A stretch of 9,453 bases of DNA from JAGVUD01 sp052033935 (GTDB lineage: Bacteria; Armatimonadota; UBA5829; DSUL01). The translations under genes and the position numbers were made by a program. Under the pieces are notes generated by a model, which saw only the letters and a program-made list of their open reading frames with translations, made no database searches and was not told where the DNA came from. This document shows, one piece after another, positions 1 through 6,425 of the stretch. Location: the NCBI GenBank assembly GCA_052033935.1, contig JBPOJE010000102.1, forward strand, positions 1-9,453, given 5' to 3'. Positions within the stretch are counted from its first letter, which is position 1, and every line of letters starts with the position of its first letter.

Positions 1-1
1 G

Positions 2-103
2 GTGGCTGCAGCGGTCGCTGCGCGGCTGGAAGCCAAGCAGTTTGACCGGGCCGATCAGTTTGTGGCCTACTGCGGTCTCGACCTTTCCATTCGTGATTCC
101 GGC
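2..103 (+). pseudogene. IS110-family transposase, C-terminal-domain fragment (5' end outside window, 3' end lost)
   Basis: Reading from base 2, 34 residues match the Transposase_20 (IS110/IS116/IS902) region that carries the serine-recombinase-like part of these enzymes. The visible core is AKQFDRADQFVAYCGLDLSI followed by RDSG, the usual 'RF.SA.QFVAY.GL....SG' signature. Intact relatives continue past RDSG with a basic KRG-type stretch and about 70 more residues. Here the similarity stops abruptly at 103 and the frame runs on into unrelated sequence that is the antisense of a nuclease gene. The 5' part lies outside the window, so I cannot say whether the upstream half is intact, but without its C-terminus the copy should be inactive. 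No IS end, terminal repeat or bridge-RNA region can be identified here. The family call rests on recalled family signature, not on an alignment. Confidence 0.62.
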
Positions 104-267
104 GCGTCTATGCCGTGCAAGCGCACCTGCGTCTGCTGCTTCCCGGTCAGGACAGTGATCGTGTCCCCGTCGTGAACGCTGACGACACGGCCCGTGAAGC
201 GCGTGGCTGCATGCGTCGGAAGGGATAGGACTATAGCTGCAAGTATGGCAAGACGTCGCATGGTCAT
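67..267 (-). pseudogene. Thermonuclease (SNase-like) gene, truncated after the catalytic Asp/Glu motif
   Basis: This is the N-terminal part of a secreted staphylococcal-nuclease-type (TNase) DNA/RNA endonuclease. Residues 1-20 form a signal peptide (MRR, a hydrophobic run, then THA). The OB-fold start follows: GRVVSVHDGDTITVL with the calcium-binding DGDT at 33-36, then VRLHGIDAPES at 48-58. The latter supplies the equivalents of the catalytic Arg (R49), calcium ligand Asp (D54) and Glu (E57). The family normally needs about 70-100 further residues, including a second catalytic Arg, and these are missing. After S58 the frame enters the antisense of the IS110 fragment and stops at a TAG 8 codons later. 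The start ATG at 267 overlaps the TGA of the upstream gene as ATGA, so translation was probably coupled to it. As it stands the product cannot be a working nuclease. Confidence 0.75.
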
Positions 268-668
268 GGGTTACACACCTGGCATGCAGTATACCCTACC
301 GCCTGCGCTTGCGCACGCGTGCAGTACTGGCTTGCGCCCCTCAGAGTCCGGCAGTTCTGGCGATGGTACCTCCTGCCCTCCCCGCTTGTGGCATACCAGA
401 CCCAGTCGTTCTGCGAAACGGCCTGCTGCACTGGGGCTGCTTGCTGGGCCGGCGGAGCCTGCTGCTGAACTGGGGCTGCTTGCTGGGCCGACAGAGCCTG
501 CTGCTGAACTTGCGCAGCTGGAGGTGTAACGGATTGCGGCTCGGGCTTCTTGTCTCCGGCTGCGAGCGCGAGGATAAGTCCGATGATGGCGCCCGCGCAT
601 CCGAGACAGGCACAGCCTGTCTGACCGAACGGCTTCTGGGCTCCAGTTGGCGGTTGTGGAACGCTCAT
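264..668 (-). CDS. Membrane-anchored protein with Gln/Ala/Pro repeat linker and C-terminal YH-C/C-C zinc-finger-like domain
   Basis: A 134-residue protein in three parts. Residues 1-17 are a short polar start. Residues 18-38 are a Cys-containing hydrophobic segment (CACLGC, then AIIGLILALAAG), probably a membrane anchor. Residues about 50-86 are a Gln/Ala/Pro linker made of 13-residue repeats. Residues about 89-134 form a small Cys/His module with YHRQNC at 101-106, GYTAC at 125-129 and CQVC at 129-132. This module (YH...C..L...GY..C..C.P) is common at the C-terminus of SNase-like nucleases and some ComEC-type proteins, where it probably binds zinc or nucleic acid. Here it is on its own gene, directly upstream of and overlapping a nuclease gene by ATGA. 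The start at 668 is preferred over the ATG at 674, because AGGAGG at 675-680 abuts the latter but sits 6 nt from the former. The exact function is unknown. Confidence 0.68.
   Translation of the reverse strand: MSVPQPPTGAQKPFGQTGCACLGCAGAIIGLILALAAGDKKPEPQSVTPPAAQVQQQALSAQQAAPVQQQAPPAQQAAPVQQAVSQNDWVWYATSGEGRRYHRQNCRTLRGASQYCTRAQAQAVGYTACQVCNP
431..508 (-). repeat. Two tandem 39-bp repeats (13-residue Gln/Ala/Pro unit) plus partial copies
   Basis: Two adjacent 39-bp units, 431-469 and 470-508, are nearly identical: both begin CTGGGGCTGC and both contain GCCTGCTGCTGAA near the end. Partial copies flank them on both sides. Translated on the - strand, each gives a 13-residue unit of the type QQQAPPAQQAAPV, forming the linker between the membrane segment and the Cys/His module. 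Such in-frame repeats usually arise by replication slippage, so the linker length probably varies between strains. Confidence 0.8.
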
Positions 669-674
669 TTGCAT

Positions 675-680
675 CCTCCT
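675..680 (-). promoter_or_regulatory. Ribosome binding site AGGAGG deciding the start at 668
   Basis: A perfect AGGAGG on the - strand directly touches the upstream ATG (672-674) but has ideal 6-nt spacing to the next in-frame ATG (666-668). It therefore sets the start of the zinc-finger-like membrane protein two codons downstream of the longest frame. Confidence 0.75.
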
Positions 681-683
681 ATT

Positions 684-887
684 TCAAACATGGCGGGGCT
701 TCGCTGACAGCCCGAGCTCCTTCAGGCGGATGAGCATGGCCGACTTCGAGACGCCGAAGCGCGAGGCCAGGACGAAGCTCTTGTTGACTTCCGGGTGGCG
801 CAGCTCGGCGGCCTGCAGGCGGACGTCCTGCTCCGGCATCATCACGTGCACCGCGAACTTGCCCGCGAGATTCTCGCCGTAGTTCAC
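684..887 (-). pseudogene. C-terminal remnant of an ImmA/IrrE-type metallopeptidase
   Basis: A 67-residue frame whose content fits the end of ImmA/IrrE-family peptidases (the enzymes that cleave phage or ICE repressors). NLAGKFAVHVMMPEQDVR at 6-23 resembles the 'ANRFAAELLMP...VR' helix that follows the metal site. About 35-60 is the usual terminal helix-turn-helix, LASRFGVSKSAMLIRLKELG. The HExxH zinc motif and everything before it are missing, so it cannot be an active protease. The only in-frame start is a GTG at 887 that follows the upstream gene's TAA stop (888-890) with no gap and in the same frame. No separate Shine-Dalgarno is apparent beyond a weak AGG in the preceding codons. It could instead be a small DNA-binding protein expressed by re-initiation, but a truncated gene is more likely. 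Confidence 0.55.
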
Positions 888-1292
888 TTACCTGACCTTG
901 TAAACCAGCAGCTTGCGGCCGCCTGCGTTCCGTCCGTAAACGGAGACGGACCGGACATCCTGCCGCCAGGCAAGGAGCGTTCCGCAGATGCTCTGTGCAG
1001 GCTGAACTGCGTCAATGTCATCCCAGAGGTCAGTATCGGCGGTTACCGACAGGGAGCCTTCCTTCCCCTGAACCTCGACCCCCTTGATGTATTTGTACCA
1101 CGAGGTGGCGTATTCCGGATGCACACCAGCGCCACCGAAGTTGTCCAACAGGTACTTCGTCAGCTCCTGGGTATAGGGTGATGGCTGGGAATCCGTCTCG
1201 CTTGACTCATCCGGCATAAGCGAGCCGATCACAGCCAAGACAACAAGAACACCAACGATCCAAGCCCACACGGGCACTTTCTGTTGATCCAT
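888..1292 (-). CDS. Small membrane-anchored hypothetical protein
   Basis: A 134-residue protein of unknown function. Residues 8-26 (WAWIVGVLVVLAVIGSL and flanks) form one transmembrane segment near the N-terminus. A Ser/Asp/Glu-rich stretch (27-38) follows, then a soluble domain of about 95 residues containing LLDNFGGAG (48-56), the aromatic TSWYKYI (63-69), alternating beta-like strands and a single Cys at 103. It resembles anchored or lipoprotein-like hypothetical proteins with a 'NFGGAG...TSWY..I..V.V' pattern, none with a role I can name. The frame is open back to 1433, but I chose the ATG at 1292 because GGAG at 1302-1305 lies 9 nt upstream and the longer N-terminus has low-complexity, non-coding character. 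It is the first gene of the leftward accessory group. Confidence 0.62.
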   Translation of the reverse strand: MDQQKVPVWAWIVGVLVVLAVIGSLMPDESSETDSQPSPYTQELTKYLLDNFGGAGVHPEYATSWYKYIKGVEVQGKEGSLSVTADTDLWDDIDAVQPAQSICGTLLAWRQDVRSVSVYGRNAGGRKLLVYKVR

Positions 1293-1445
1293 AGTCAGTA
1301 TCTCCAAGGCTCTCGCTGATATTGGGGCTGCAGGCCCACGATGCGCAGTCGCCGCATCAGACATTGTTGCGCCACACCGAAGCGCTCGCACAGCACAGTA
1401 TTTGACCCAGCCCGAGTCCCTACGGGTTGACAAAAAGCATAGAAT

Positions 1446-1463
1446 CTACAGGCGCAACTGTAG
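1446..1463. repeat. Inverted repeat CTACAG-GCGCAA-CTGTAG with flanking GCATAG direct repeats
   Basis: A 6-bp perfect inverted repeat with a 6-base centre lies upstream of the leftward accessory group. The hexamer GCATAG occurs on both sides (1438-1443 and 1463-1468). The layout suits an operator or a weak hairpin, but the arms are short enough to arise by chance. Confidence 0.35.
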
Positions 1464-1516
1464 CATAGCCCCTTGTGGGCGTCAGAGCGCCGCCTCTCTG
1501 CCCCGGCCAGCAGTGC

Positions 1517-1536
1517 GGCGACGGCGTGCCGTCGCC
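1517..1536. terminator. GC-rich hairpin downstream of the glycosidase gene, possible terminator without a U-tract
   Basis: GGCGACGGCGTGCCGTCGCC is a perfect 9-bp inverted repeat around a 2-base centre (an 8-bp stem with a 4-base loop is more realistic). It starts 37 bp beyond the stop of the 1100-residue gene in its direction of transcription, where a terminator is expected. No T-run follows on the - strand, so it is not a textbook intrinsic terminator. It could act as an mRNA 3'-end stabiliser or a protein-binding site. Confidence 0.45.
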
Positions 1537-1573
1537 ATGTCCGTTATTATACCGCGCCGATGGCTGCCCGCGC

Positions 1574-4500
1574 TCAGTACTTCGCGACGATGGTCATCTT
1601 CTTCCCGAAAGCCGGATCCAGAGCAATCGTCTCCCGCTTGCGGTCCAATCGCCTGCACGGCTCGCCGTTGACCGTCACCGACCGGATCGGCTTCTTCTCC
1701 GGATGCCGCAGACGAAGCTCCAGCTTCTTCGGCGGGTTGCGCTTGGGCGGCTGAACCGTCGCAACGATCTCGCCGGAGTTCACGTTCGACTCGATGCCGA
1801 AGCTCACCGATCCGAAGTAGGTCGCCATGCCGCTGGCCTTCACTGTCTGCCCGTCCTTCATCCACTCCCTCGGGATGGCCGGCCCGATGCGCAGCGTGTC
1901 GTACCCGCTCTCGCTGACCAGGCAGTGCCGCAGCCAGTTCACCCAGCAGGCCTCGTCCGGCGTCTTGTAGAACGGTCCCACGCCCAGCCCAAAAGCCGAC
2001 ACGGGATGCTCGGTGAAGCAGCGGACATCCCGGTAGATGTTCTGGGCGAATGAGTTCATCAGACACCGGACCGCGTGCTCGGGCTGGTCGCGCTTGATAT
2101 AGACCATCGCCATCGGCAGCAGGCCGCTCTGGATCGTGTTGCCGCCCTGGCTGAACCAGAACTTCTCGGTGTCCACCTGCCGCCCGCGATACTTGTGGAT
2201 GAAGACGTTGTCCTCGCTGTCCTTCAGAATCCAGGTTGCCTGGTCTTCCGATGCGTCCAGCACTCCGCACTCGATTGCGTGAATAGGCCCGTAGAGCGAG
2301 TTTCTCATCCACCCCAGATCGCGGGTCAGAAGTCCCGCGCGGGTGGGGGTGAATGGTACGAACGAGCCGTCAGCGAGCGCGGTCACCGGCGAGTGTTCCA
2401 TGTGCAGCCGCATCGAACGTCTCAGATCCTCTCGATACGCCGCCGTGTCTGCCACGATTCGGCCTGCGCTGTTGTGTCCCAGTTCCCGCAGCACTTCCGC
2501 CGCCGCCGCCATCCCCCGGTAGCAGTAGGCGTTCACCGCATACCAGTAGAGCCACTCCGGGTTGTCTTCGAGATGCCCGGGCGGAATCAGGCCGTACTCC
2601 GGCGCCTTCTCGCCGTCGTGGGTGAGCTTCTTCGTGTACTCCCGCTCGCGCGTGACCATGTCGCACGCTGCCACCAGATTCGGCGCGATGCCATTCGCCC
2701 AGCGCCTGTCCCGCGTCAGAAAGTAGTGTTCGCACAGCGCGAACAGCACGAAGCCGTGATCGAGGTTGTAGTTGAATGTCTGATAGTCCACCTCGTCGTT
2801 CACGCGCAGACCGTGCAGCACGCCCTCCTGGCTGCGGAACTTGCCGTGCAGAGGCCGTGACCCTTGGCAGCGAACAAACGGCATCAGATACTTGCGGGCG
2901 TCCTTGTGATAGCCCCGGAAGTCGAGCGAACGCACCTGGTGCATGGCCTCGTTCGCGCAGACGTTGTAGTGGTAGGTCGCGGCGGGCAGCAGATAGTAGC
3001 CCGTCTCGATGTCCTTGTCCGCCGTTATCGCGATGTGCGGAATGGTTGCCTTCACGAACTCTGTGATAACAGGCTCGGGCGTCTCGATCTTCGCTCCGGC
3101 ATTGATCTTCTGTTCCCAGTAGCCGCTCATCTCCGCCAGCTTCGCATCGAAACTCGCCTGCTTCAGTGCGCTCAGCTCGTCCTCGGTCAGCAGGGTCACG
3201 AAGGGGAACTTCAGCTCGATCGTATGCGCTTCTCTCGGGGCAAGCTCCACGTCGTATGCAGCGGCGTTCGGCAGCGACGAGACGTTGTGCGGAGGAGCAT
3301 AGGCACACGAAGCCGCTGAGACCTCTCCGCGCCCGTGCGTCTCAATCAGCGCGCGCAACCGCGCCCGGCCGTACGGCTCCGCAACCAGCCGCTTTTGAAT
3401 GGCCTCCCTGTGCCAGGGCCACTGCTCCTCGCTGATTCTTGCCGCCGCGAAGATCGCGCCATCCCGAACATCGAGCGCCTCGGGCTCTTCCACAACAATC
3501 CAGAACCTCGCTCGCACAGTGTCTTCCGAAGCGTTCCTGATCCGCACGCGCGAGAACACGGCCACAGCCTCGTCTCCCTGCTTCGCGGCCTCGTTGTCCG
3601 GTCCCTCGGTAATCAGCGCCGCGAAGTCCGTCTTCTCGAACTCCACCTGCCTGTCCATCCAGCGAGTGGTGTACACGGGCAGGCACCCCTTCAACGCGGA
3701 CTGCTCGGCAGCGTCGTCCCGCTCGCGGAAGTCCGGCGGATCCATCGTCGGGAACTTGAACTCAATCCTGCGGCCCGGCCACAGAAGCCTGGCCGTGTCC
3801 CGACCCGAAACCTTCAGCAAAAACTTGTCCGCGAACAGATGCCCGTTGAAGCGCAGCGCGAATTCCTGCCGGTTGCTGTCGTATCCGAGAGGAACATACC
3901 GCCCCTGCCGAATCTTCACCATGTGCGGTATCTCGCTCGATGCCCGTTCGTACGACTGCTCCGGCTCGTCGAGTATCCGGTCGTACACCGGTTTCGGTCC
4001 TGACGCCCGCTGTTTGCTGCCCACGGCGGGCAGCACCGTTACGCCCAGATCGGGAATCTCAATCGGCCCGCCGGCGAGGTCGTCCACCGCAAACGAGACA
4101 TCCCGCGGCTCCGCCCGCAGCGTGACCACCGTCAGGTCGGGCGGAATCGGCATCATCTTTGCGTCGAACTGCCGCGAGCAGTCCGTGCTGAGAACTCGCG
4201 CGTTGATCTGCCCGCCCCGCTTCGATTGTGCTATCAGGTGCCCGTTCCTGATCAGCAGGCCGCCCGGAAGCGGCTTGCTACCGGACGCCGCGATGTTGAA
4301 GGCGTTCTCCTTCCACGTGGAGGTCGAGTACACCTCGAATCCGCGCACCGGGCGGCTTGCGCCGTCCTTGAACAGCAGCCGGAAGCGGTAGGTCTGCCGG
4401 TAGAACACCGCGAAATCCTCCGCCCGTGCAAGCTCGGCCATGTCTAGCGGGTCGAAGGTGTACGTCACCGTGTCCCCGTCAGCCTTCACGTCTCCGTGAG

Positions 4501-4876
4501 CCGTCACCCATTCGCCGTTGTGCGGGTCGTCAATGTCCGTCCAGCCGCCGCGATAGGCCGTCGGCCAGTTATGGTTCCAGTACTGCAGCCGCGCGTTCGC
4601 CGAGTCTGGCGCCTCTCCGCTGTACCGTACCACGACGCACTCAATCTGTCTGGGCACGTCCCACTCCATTCCGATGTGAGAGCCGCCCTGTTCCGGAACG
4701 TCAACCGGAGTGTGAATGCCGTCCTTCGGCTCAATTCGGTGATGCTCGATCGTATGCGCGTCGAAACCCGTCCAGAAGCGAATCTCGCCAAACGGCGCGA
4801 TATCGGCCGGCTGGCCTACCAGAGACTGCAAATCATTCTTGTCCATCATGCTTGCCCCGCTGAGTAGTCGTTCCAT
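1574..4876 (-). CDS. Large (alpha/alpha)6 six-hairpin-type putative glycoside hydrolase, family not assigned
   Basis: A 1100-residue protein. Residues 30-190 look like a discoidin/F5-8-type beta-sandwich (IRFWTGFDAHTIEHHRIEP at 32-50, FRLLFKDGASRPVRGFEVYS near 165-184). About 200-570 are further beta-rich regions. About 580-1000 are helical and typical of six-hairpin glycosidases, with NYNLDHGFVLFALCEHYF at 702-719, YGLIPPG at 761-767, EWLYWYAVNAYCYRG at 774-788 and FWFSQGGNTIQSGLLPMAM at 906-924. About 1000-1100 form a closing beta domain. Acidic residues such as E760, E774, D853 and E958 are candidates for catalysis, but I cannot pick the pair. No signal peptide is visible, so the protein should act in the cytoplasm on imported oligosaccharides. 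The ATG at 4876 has GGAAGG at 4887-4892, 10 nt upstream; ATGs at 4849 and 4846 lack a good site. The frame stays open to 5491, but only because it runs antisense through der. Confidence 0.72.
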   Translation of the reverse strand: MERLLSGASMMDKNDLQSLVGQPADIAPFGEIRFWTGFDAHTIEHHRIEPKDGIHTPVDVPEQGGSHIGMEWDVPRQIECVVVRYSGEAPDSANARLQYWNHNWPTAYRGGWTDIDDPHNGEWVTAHGDVKADGDTVTYTFDPLDMAELARAEDFAVFYRQTYRFRLLFKDGASRPVRGFEVYSTSTWKENAFNIAASGSKPLPGGLLIRNGHLIAQSKRGGQINARVLSTDCSRQFDAKMMPIPPDLTVVTLRAEPRDVSFAVDDLAGGPIEIPDLGVTVLPAVGSKQRASGPKPVYDRILDEPEQSYERASSEIPHMVKIRQGRYVPLGYDSNRQEFALRFNGHLFADKFLLKVSGRDTARLLWPGRRIEFKFPTMDPPDFRERDDAAEQSALKGCLPVYTTRWMDRQVEFEKTDFAALITEGPDNEAAKQGDEAVAVFSRVRIRNASEDTVRARFWIVVEEPEALDVRDGAIFAAARISEEQWPWHREAIQKRLVAEPYGRARLRALIETHGRGEVSAASCAYAPPHNVSSLPNAAAYDVELAPREAHTIELKFPFVTLLTEDELSALKQASFDAKLAEMSGYWEQKINAGAKIETPEPVITEFVKATIPHIAITADKDIETGYYLLPAATYHYNVCANEAMHQVRSLDFRGYHKDARKYLMPFVRCQGSRPLHGKFRSQEGVLHGLRVNDEVDYQTFNYNLDHGFVLFALCEHYFLTRDRRWANGIAPNLVAACDMVTREREYTKKLTHDGEKAPEYGLIPPGHLEDNPEWLYWYAVNAYCYRGMAAAAEVLRELGHNSAGRIVADTAAYREDLRRSMRLHMEHSPVTALADGSFVPFTPTRAGLLTRDLGWMRNSLYGPIHAIECGVLDASEDQATWILKDSEDNVFIHKYRGRQVDTEKFWFSQGGNTIQSGLLPMAMVYIKRDQPEHAVRCLMNSFAQNIYRDVRCFTEHPVSAFGLGVGPFYKTPDEACWVNWLRHCLVSESGYDTLRIGPAIPREWMKDGQTVKASGMATYFGSVSFGIESNVNSGEIVATVQPPKRNPPKKLELRLRHPEKKPIRSVTVNGEPCRRLDRKRETIALDPAFGKKMTIVAKY

Positions 4877-5044
4877 CCCCCGCTTTCCTTCCCTGACAGG
4901 CGGCTCTCTTCCTGCCTCCGGAGCCTGGGGGCGCAGGATTGCATCCGCCCAGGCGAATATCCGGTACCCGGCCCGCCTCCGCTGGCGGGAGATAGTGGCG
5001 CATGTTAGCATCCTGCGAAAGGCGAAAGGATGTGATCTGAGCGG
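4877..5044. other. Divergent intergenic region between the glycosidase and der
   Basis: These 168 bases must carry the promoters for both divergent units. CCCGCC at 4972-4977 and GGCGGG at 4984-4989 form a 6-bp inverted repeat with a 6-base loop. No clear -35/-10 pair was found on either strand. The leader immediately before der has AAAGGA about 14 nt from the ATG and GAGCGG next to it, both weak as Shine-Dalgarno sites. Confidence 0.4.
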
Positions 5045-6415
5045 ATGGCGAAACCGGTCGTGGCGATTGTAGGGCGCCCGAATGTTGGAAAATCGAGCCT
5101 GTTCAATCGGCTGATTGGCCGGCGGTTTGCCATCGTGGATGACATGCCGGGGGTTACGCGCGACCGCATCTATGCTCAGGCCGAATGGCGCGGCCGTGAG
5201 TTCGTGCTCACCGATACCGGGGGGATTCTCATCGGCGACGAGGATCCCTTGCTCCAGAGCATTGTTGACCAGGCGAAGATCGCGATGGAAGAAGCGGACG
5301 TCATTGTTATGGTCGCCGACGTTCGCGACGGTTTGACCGGGGCCGATCACGACCTCGCTGAGCATCTTCGCCGCGTGCGCCGTCCGGTGCTCGTTGCCGC
5401 GAACAAGGCGGACGACGAGCGCTTGAGCCACGCCGCCGCCGAATTCCACGCCATGGGCTTCGAAGAGGTCTTCGCCATATCGGCGCACCACGGCCGGGGC
5501 ATCGCTGACCTGCTCGACGCGGTTGTCGAGCGTCTTCCGGAGGCCGGAGAAGAGCCAGCGTACGATGAGTCAACCGTGCGGCTCGCGGTCGTCGGGCGTC
5601 CGAACGTCGGAAAATCGTCGCTCATCAACGCTGTTCTCGGCGAGGAGCGGGCGATCGTCTCGAACATTCCGGGCACCACGCGCGACGCCGTTGACACCCC
5701 CTTCCAGTGGAAAGACCGCTACCTCGTGTTTGTTGATACCGCCGGAATCCGCCGCTCGGGCAAGGTGCAGGGGTCCATCGAGTACTATTCGGTGCTGCGG
5801 GCGATGCGGGCGATGGAACGCGCGGATGTCGCGCTGCTTGTCATTGACGCTTCCGAAGGCCTTCTGGACGGCGACAAGCGGGTCGGCGGCTACACGTGCG
5901 ACGCGAAGTGCGGGTGCGTTATTGCCGTGAACAAATGGGACCTTGCTCCCGACCGCTCGCCGGCGGCACGGCGTGAGTTCGAAATGGCCATACGCGAGCG
6001 GATGCCTTTCCTTTCGTACGCGCCGGTCGTCTTCACGTCAGCGCTCGAGCGAAAAGGGATGGAGCCGGTCATAGATTCGGCGATGGTCGCATGCGATAAC
6101 TTCAACCGCCGTATCCCGACGGGTGAACTGAACCGCGTGCTGCGCGAATGGATGGACAGCAGGCCGTACGCCCGCAAGGGCCGCAACCTGAGAGTGTACT
6201 ACGGGACAATGACCCGCGTACGCCCGCCCACCGTCACGCTGTTTGTCAACGATCCCGAGCTTGTGCACTTCTCATACAAGCGCTACATTACAAACCAGTT
6301 GCGCGAAAAATTTGGCTTCGCGGGAACACCGCTGAATATCATCGTCAGGCGCGCGGAGGGCGAAACGAACCCGGCGAAGAAGATGCAGGCGAGACCATCC
6401 GGCAAGTCCGGGTGA
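5045..6415 (+). CDS. der: Ribosome biogenesis GTPase Der (EngA)
   Basis: Der has two tandem GTPase domains followed by a KH-like RNA-binding domain and is needed for 50S subunit maturation. All parts are visible in 456 residues. Domain 1 has GRPNVGKS (10-17), switch II DTGG (57-60), NKAD (120-123) and SA (146-147). Domain 2 has GRPNVGKS (184-191), DTAG (231-234), NKWD (296-299) and a later TSAL. The C-terminal KH-like domain contains GRNLRVYY and FKRYITNQLREKFGF-like residues (here SYKRYITNQLREKFGFAG), followed by TPLNIIVRR. Length and order match the family. The MAKPVVAIVGRPNVGKS start is canonical for Der. One oddity is three cysteines close together just before the second NKWD (TCDAKCGC, 284-291), where relatives usually have small or basic residues. 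It heads a likely operon, 10 bp before plsY. Confidence 0.97.
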   Translation: MAKPVVAIVGRPNVGKSSLFNRLIGRRFAIVDDMPGVTRDRIYAQAEWRGREFVLTDTGGILIGDEDPLLQSIVDQAKIAMEEADVIVMVADVRDGLTGADHDLAEHLRRVRRPVLVAANKADDERLSHAAAEFHAMGFEEVFAISAHHGRGIADLLDAVVERLPEAGEEPAYDESTVRLAVVGRPNVGKSSLINAVLGEERAIVSNIPGTTRDAVDTPFQWKDRYLVFVDTAGIRRSGKVQGSIEYYSVLRAMRAMERADVALLVIDASEGLLDGDKRVGGYTCDAKCGCVIAVNKWDLAPDRSPAARREFEMAIRERMPFLSYAPVVFTSALERKGMEPVIDSAMVACDNFNRRIPTGELNRVLREWMDSRPYARKGRNLRVYYGTMTRVRPPTVTLFVNDPELVHFSYKRYITNQLREKFGFAGTPLNIIVRRAEGETNPAKKMQARPSGKSG

Positions 6416-6425
6416 CGGCACGGCG

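Larger units (their letters stand above)
1293..1573. other. Intergenic region holding two dyad-symmetric elements; no gene seen
   Basis: These 281 bases separate the accessory group from the large glycosidase, both on the - strand. I see no convincing ORF, tRNA or strong sigma-70 promoter. Two dyads stand out: a 20-bp near-perfect palindrome at 1517-1536, and a smaller CTACAG/CTGTAG stem at 1446-1463 flanked by GCATAG copies. The promoter of the accessory group should lie here, but I could not place it. Confidence 0.5.

Noticed and set aside
264..707. Overlapping ORFs on both strands across the Gln/Ala/Pro repeat
   Set aside because: The repetitive GC-rich repeat keeps several frames open. 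Only the - strand frame has a membrane segment, a Cys/His module and AGGAGG.
1293..1433. N-terminal extension of the membrane-anchored hypothetical protein to 1433
   Set aside because: The extension has no domain, no ribosome binding site and low-complexity composition. GGAG 9 nt before 1292 and the typical short cytoplasmic N-terminus before the membrane segment support the shorter form.
2075..2860. Long + strand open frames (also 3335-4003 and 3399-4391) over the glycosidase
   Set aside because: All lie opposite strongly coding - strand sequence, have Arg/Pro/His-rich composition, and lack plausible motifs or ribosome binding sites.
4877..5491. In-frame upstream extension of the glycosidase by about 205 codons
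   Set aside because: It is the exact antisense of der, lacks family features, and is explained by GC-rich third positions keeping the antisense frame open.
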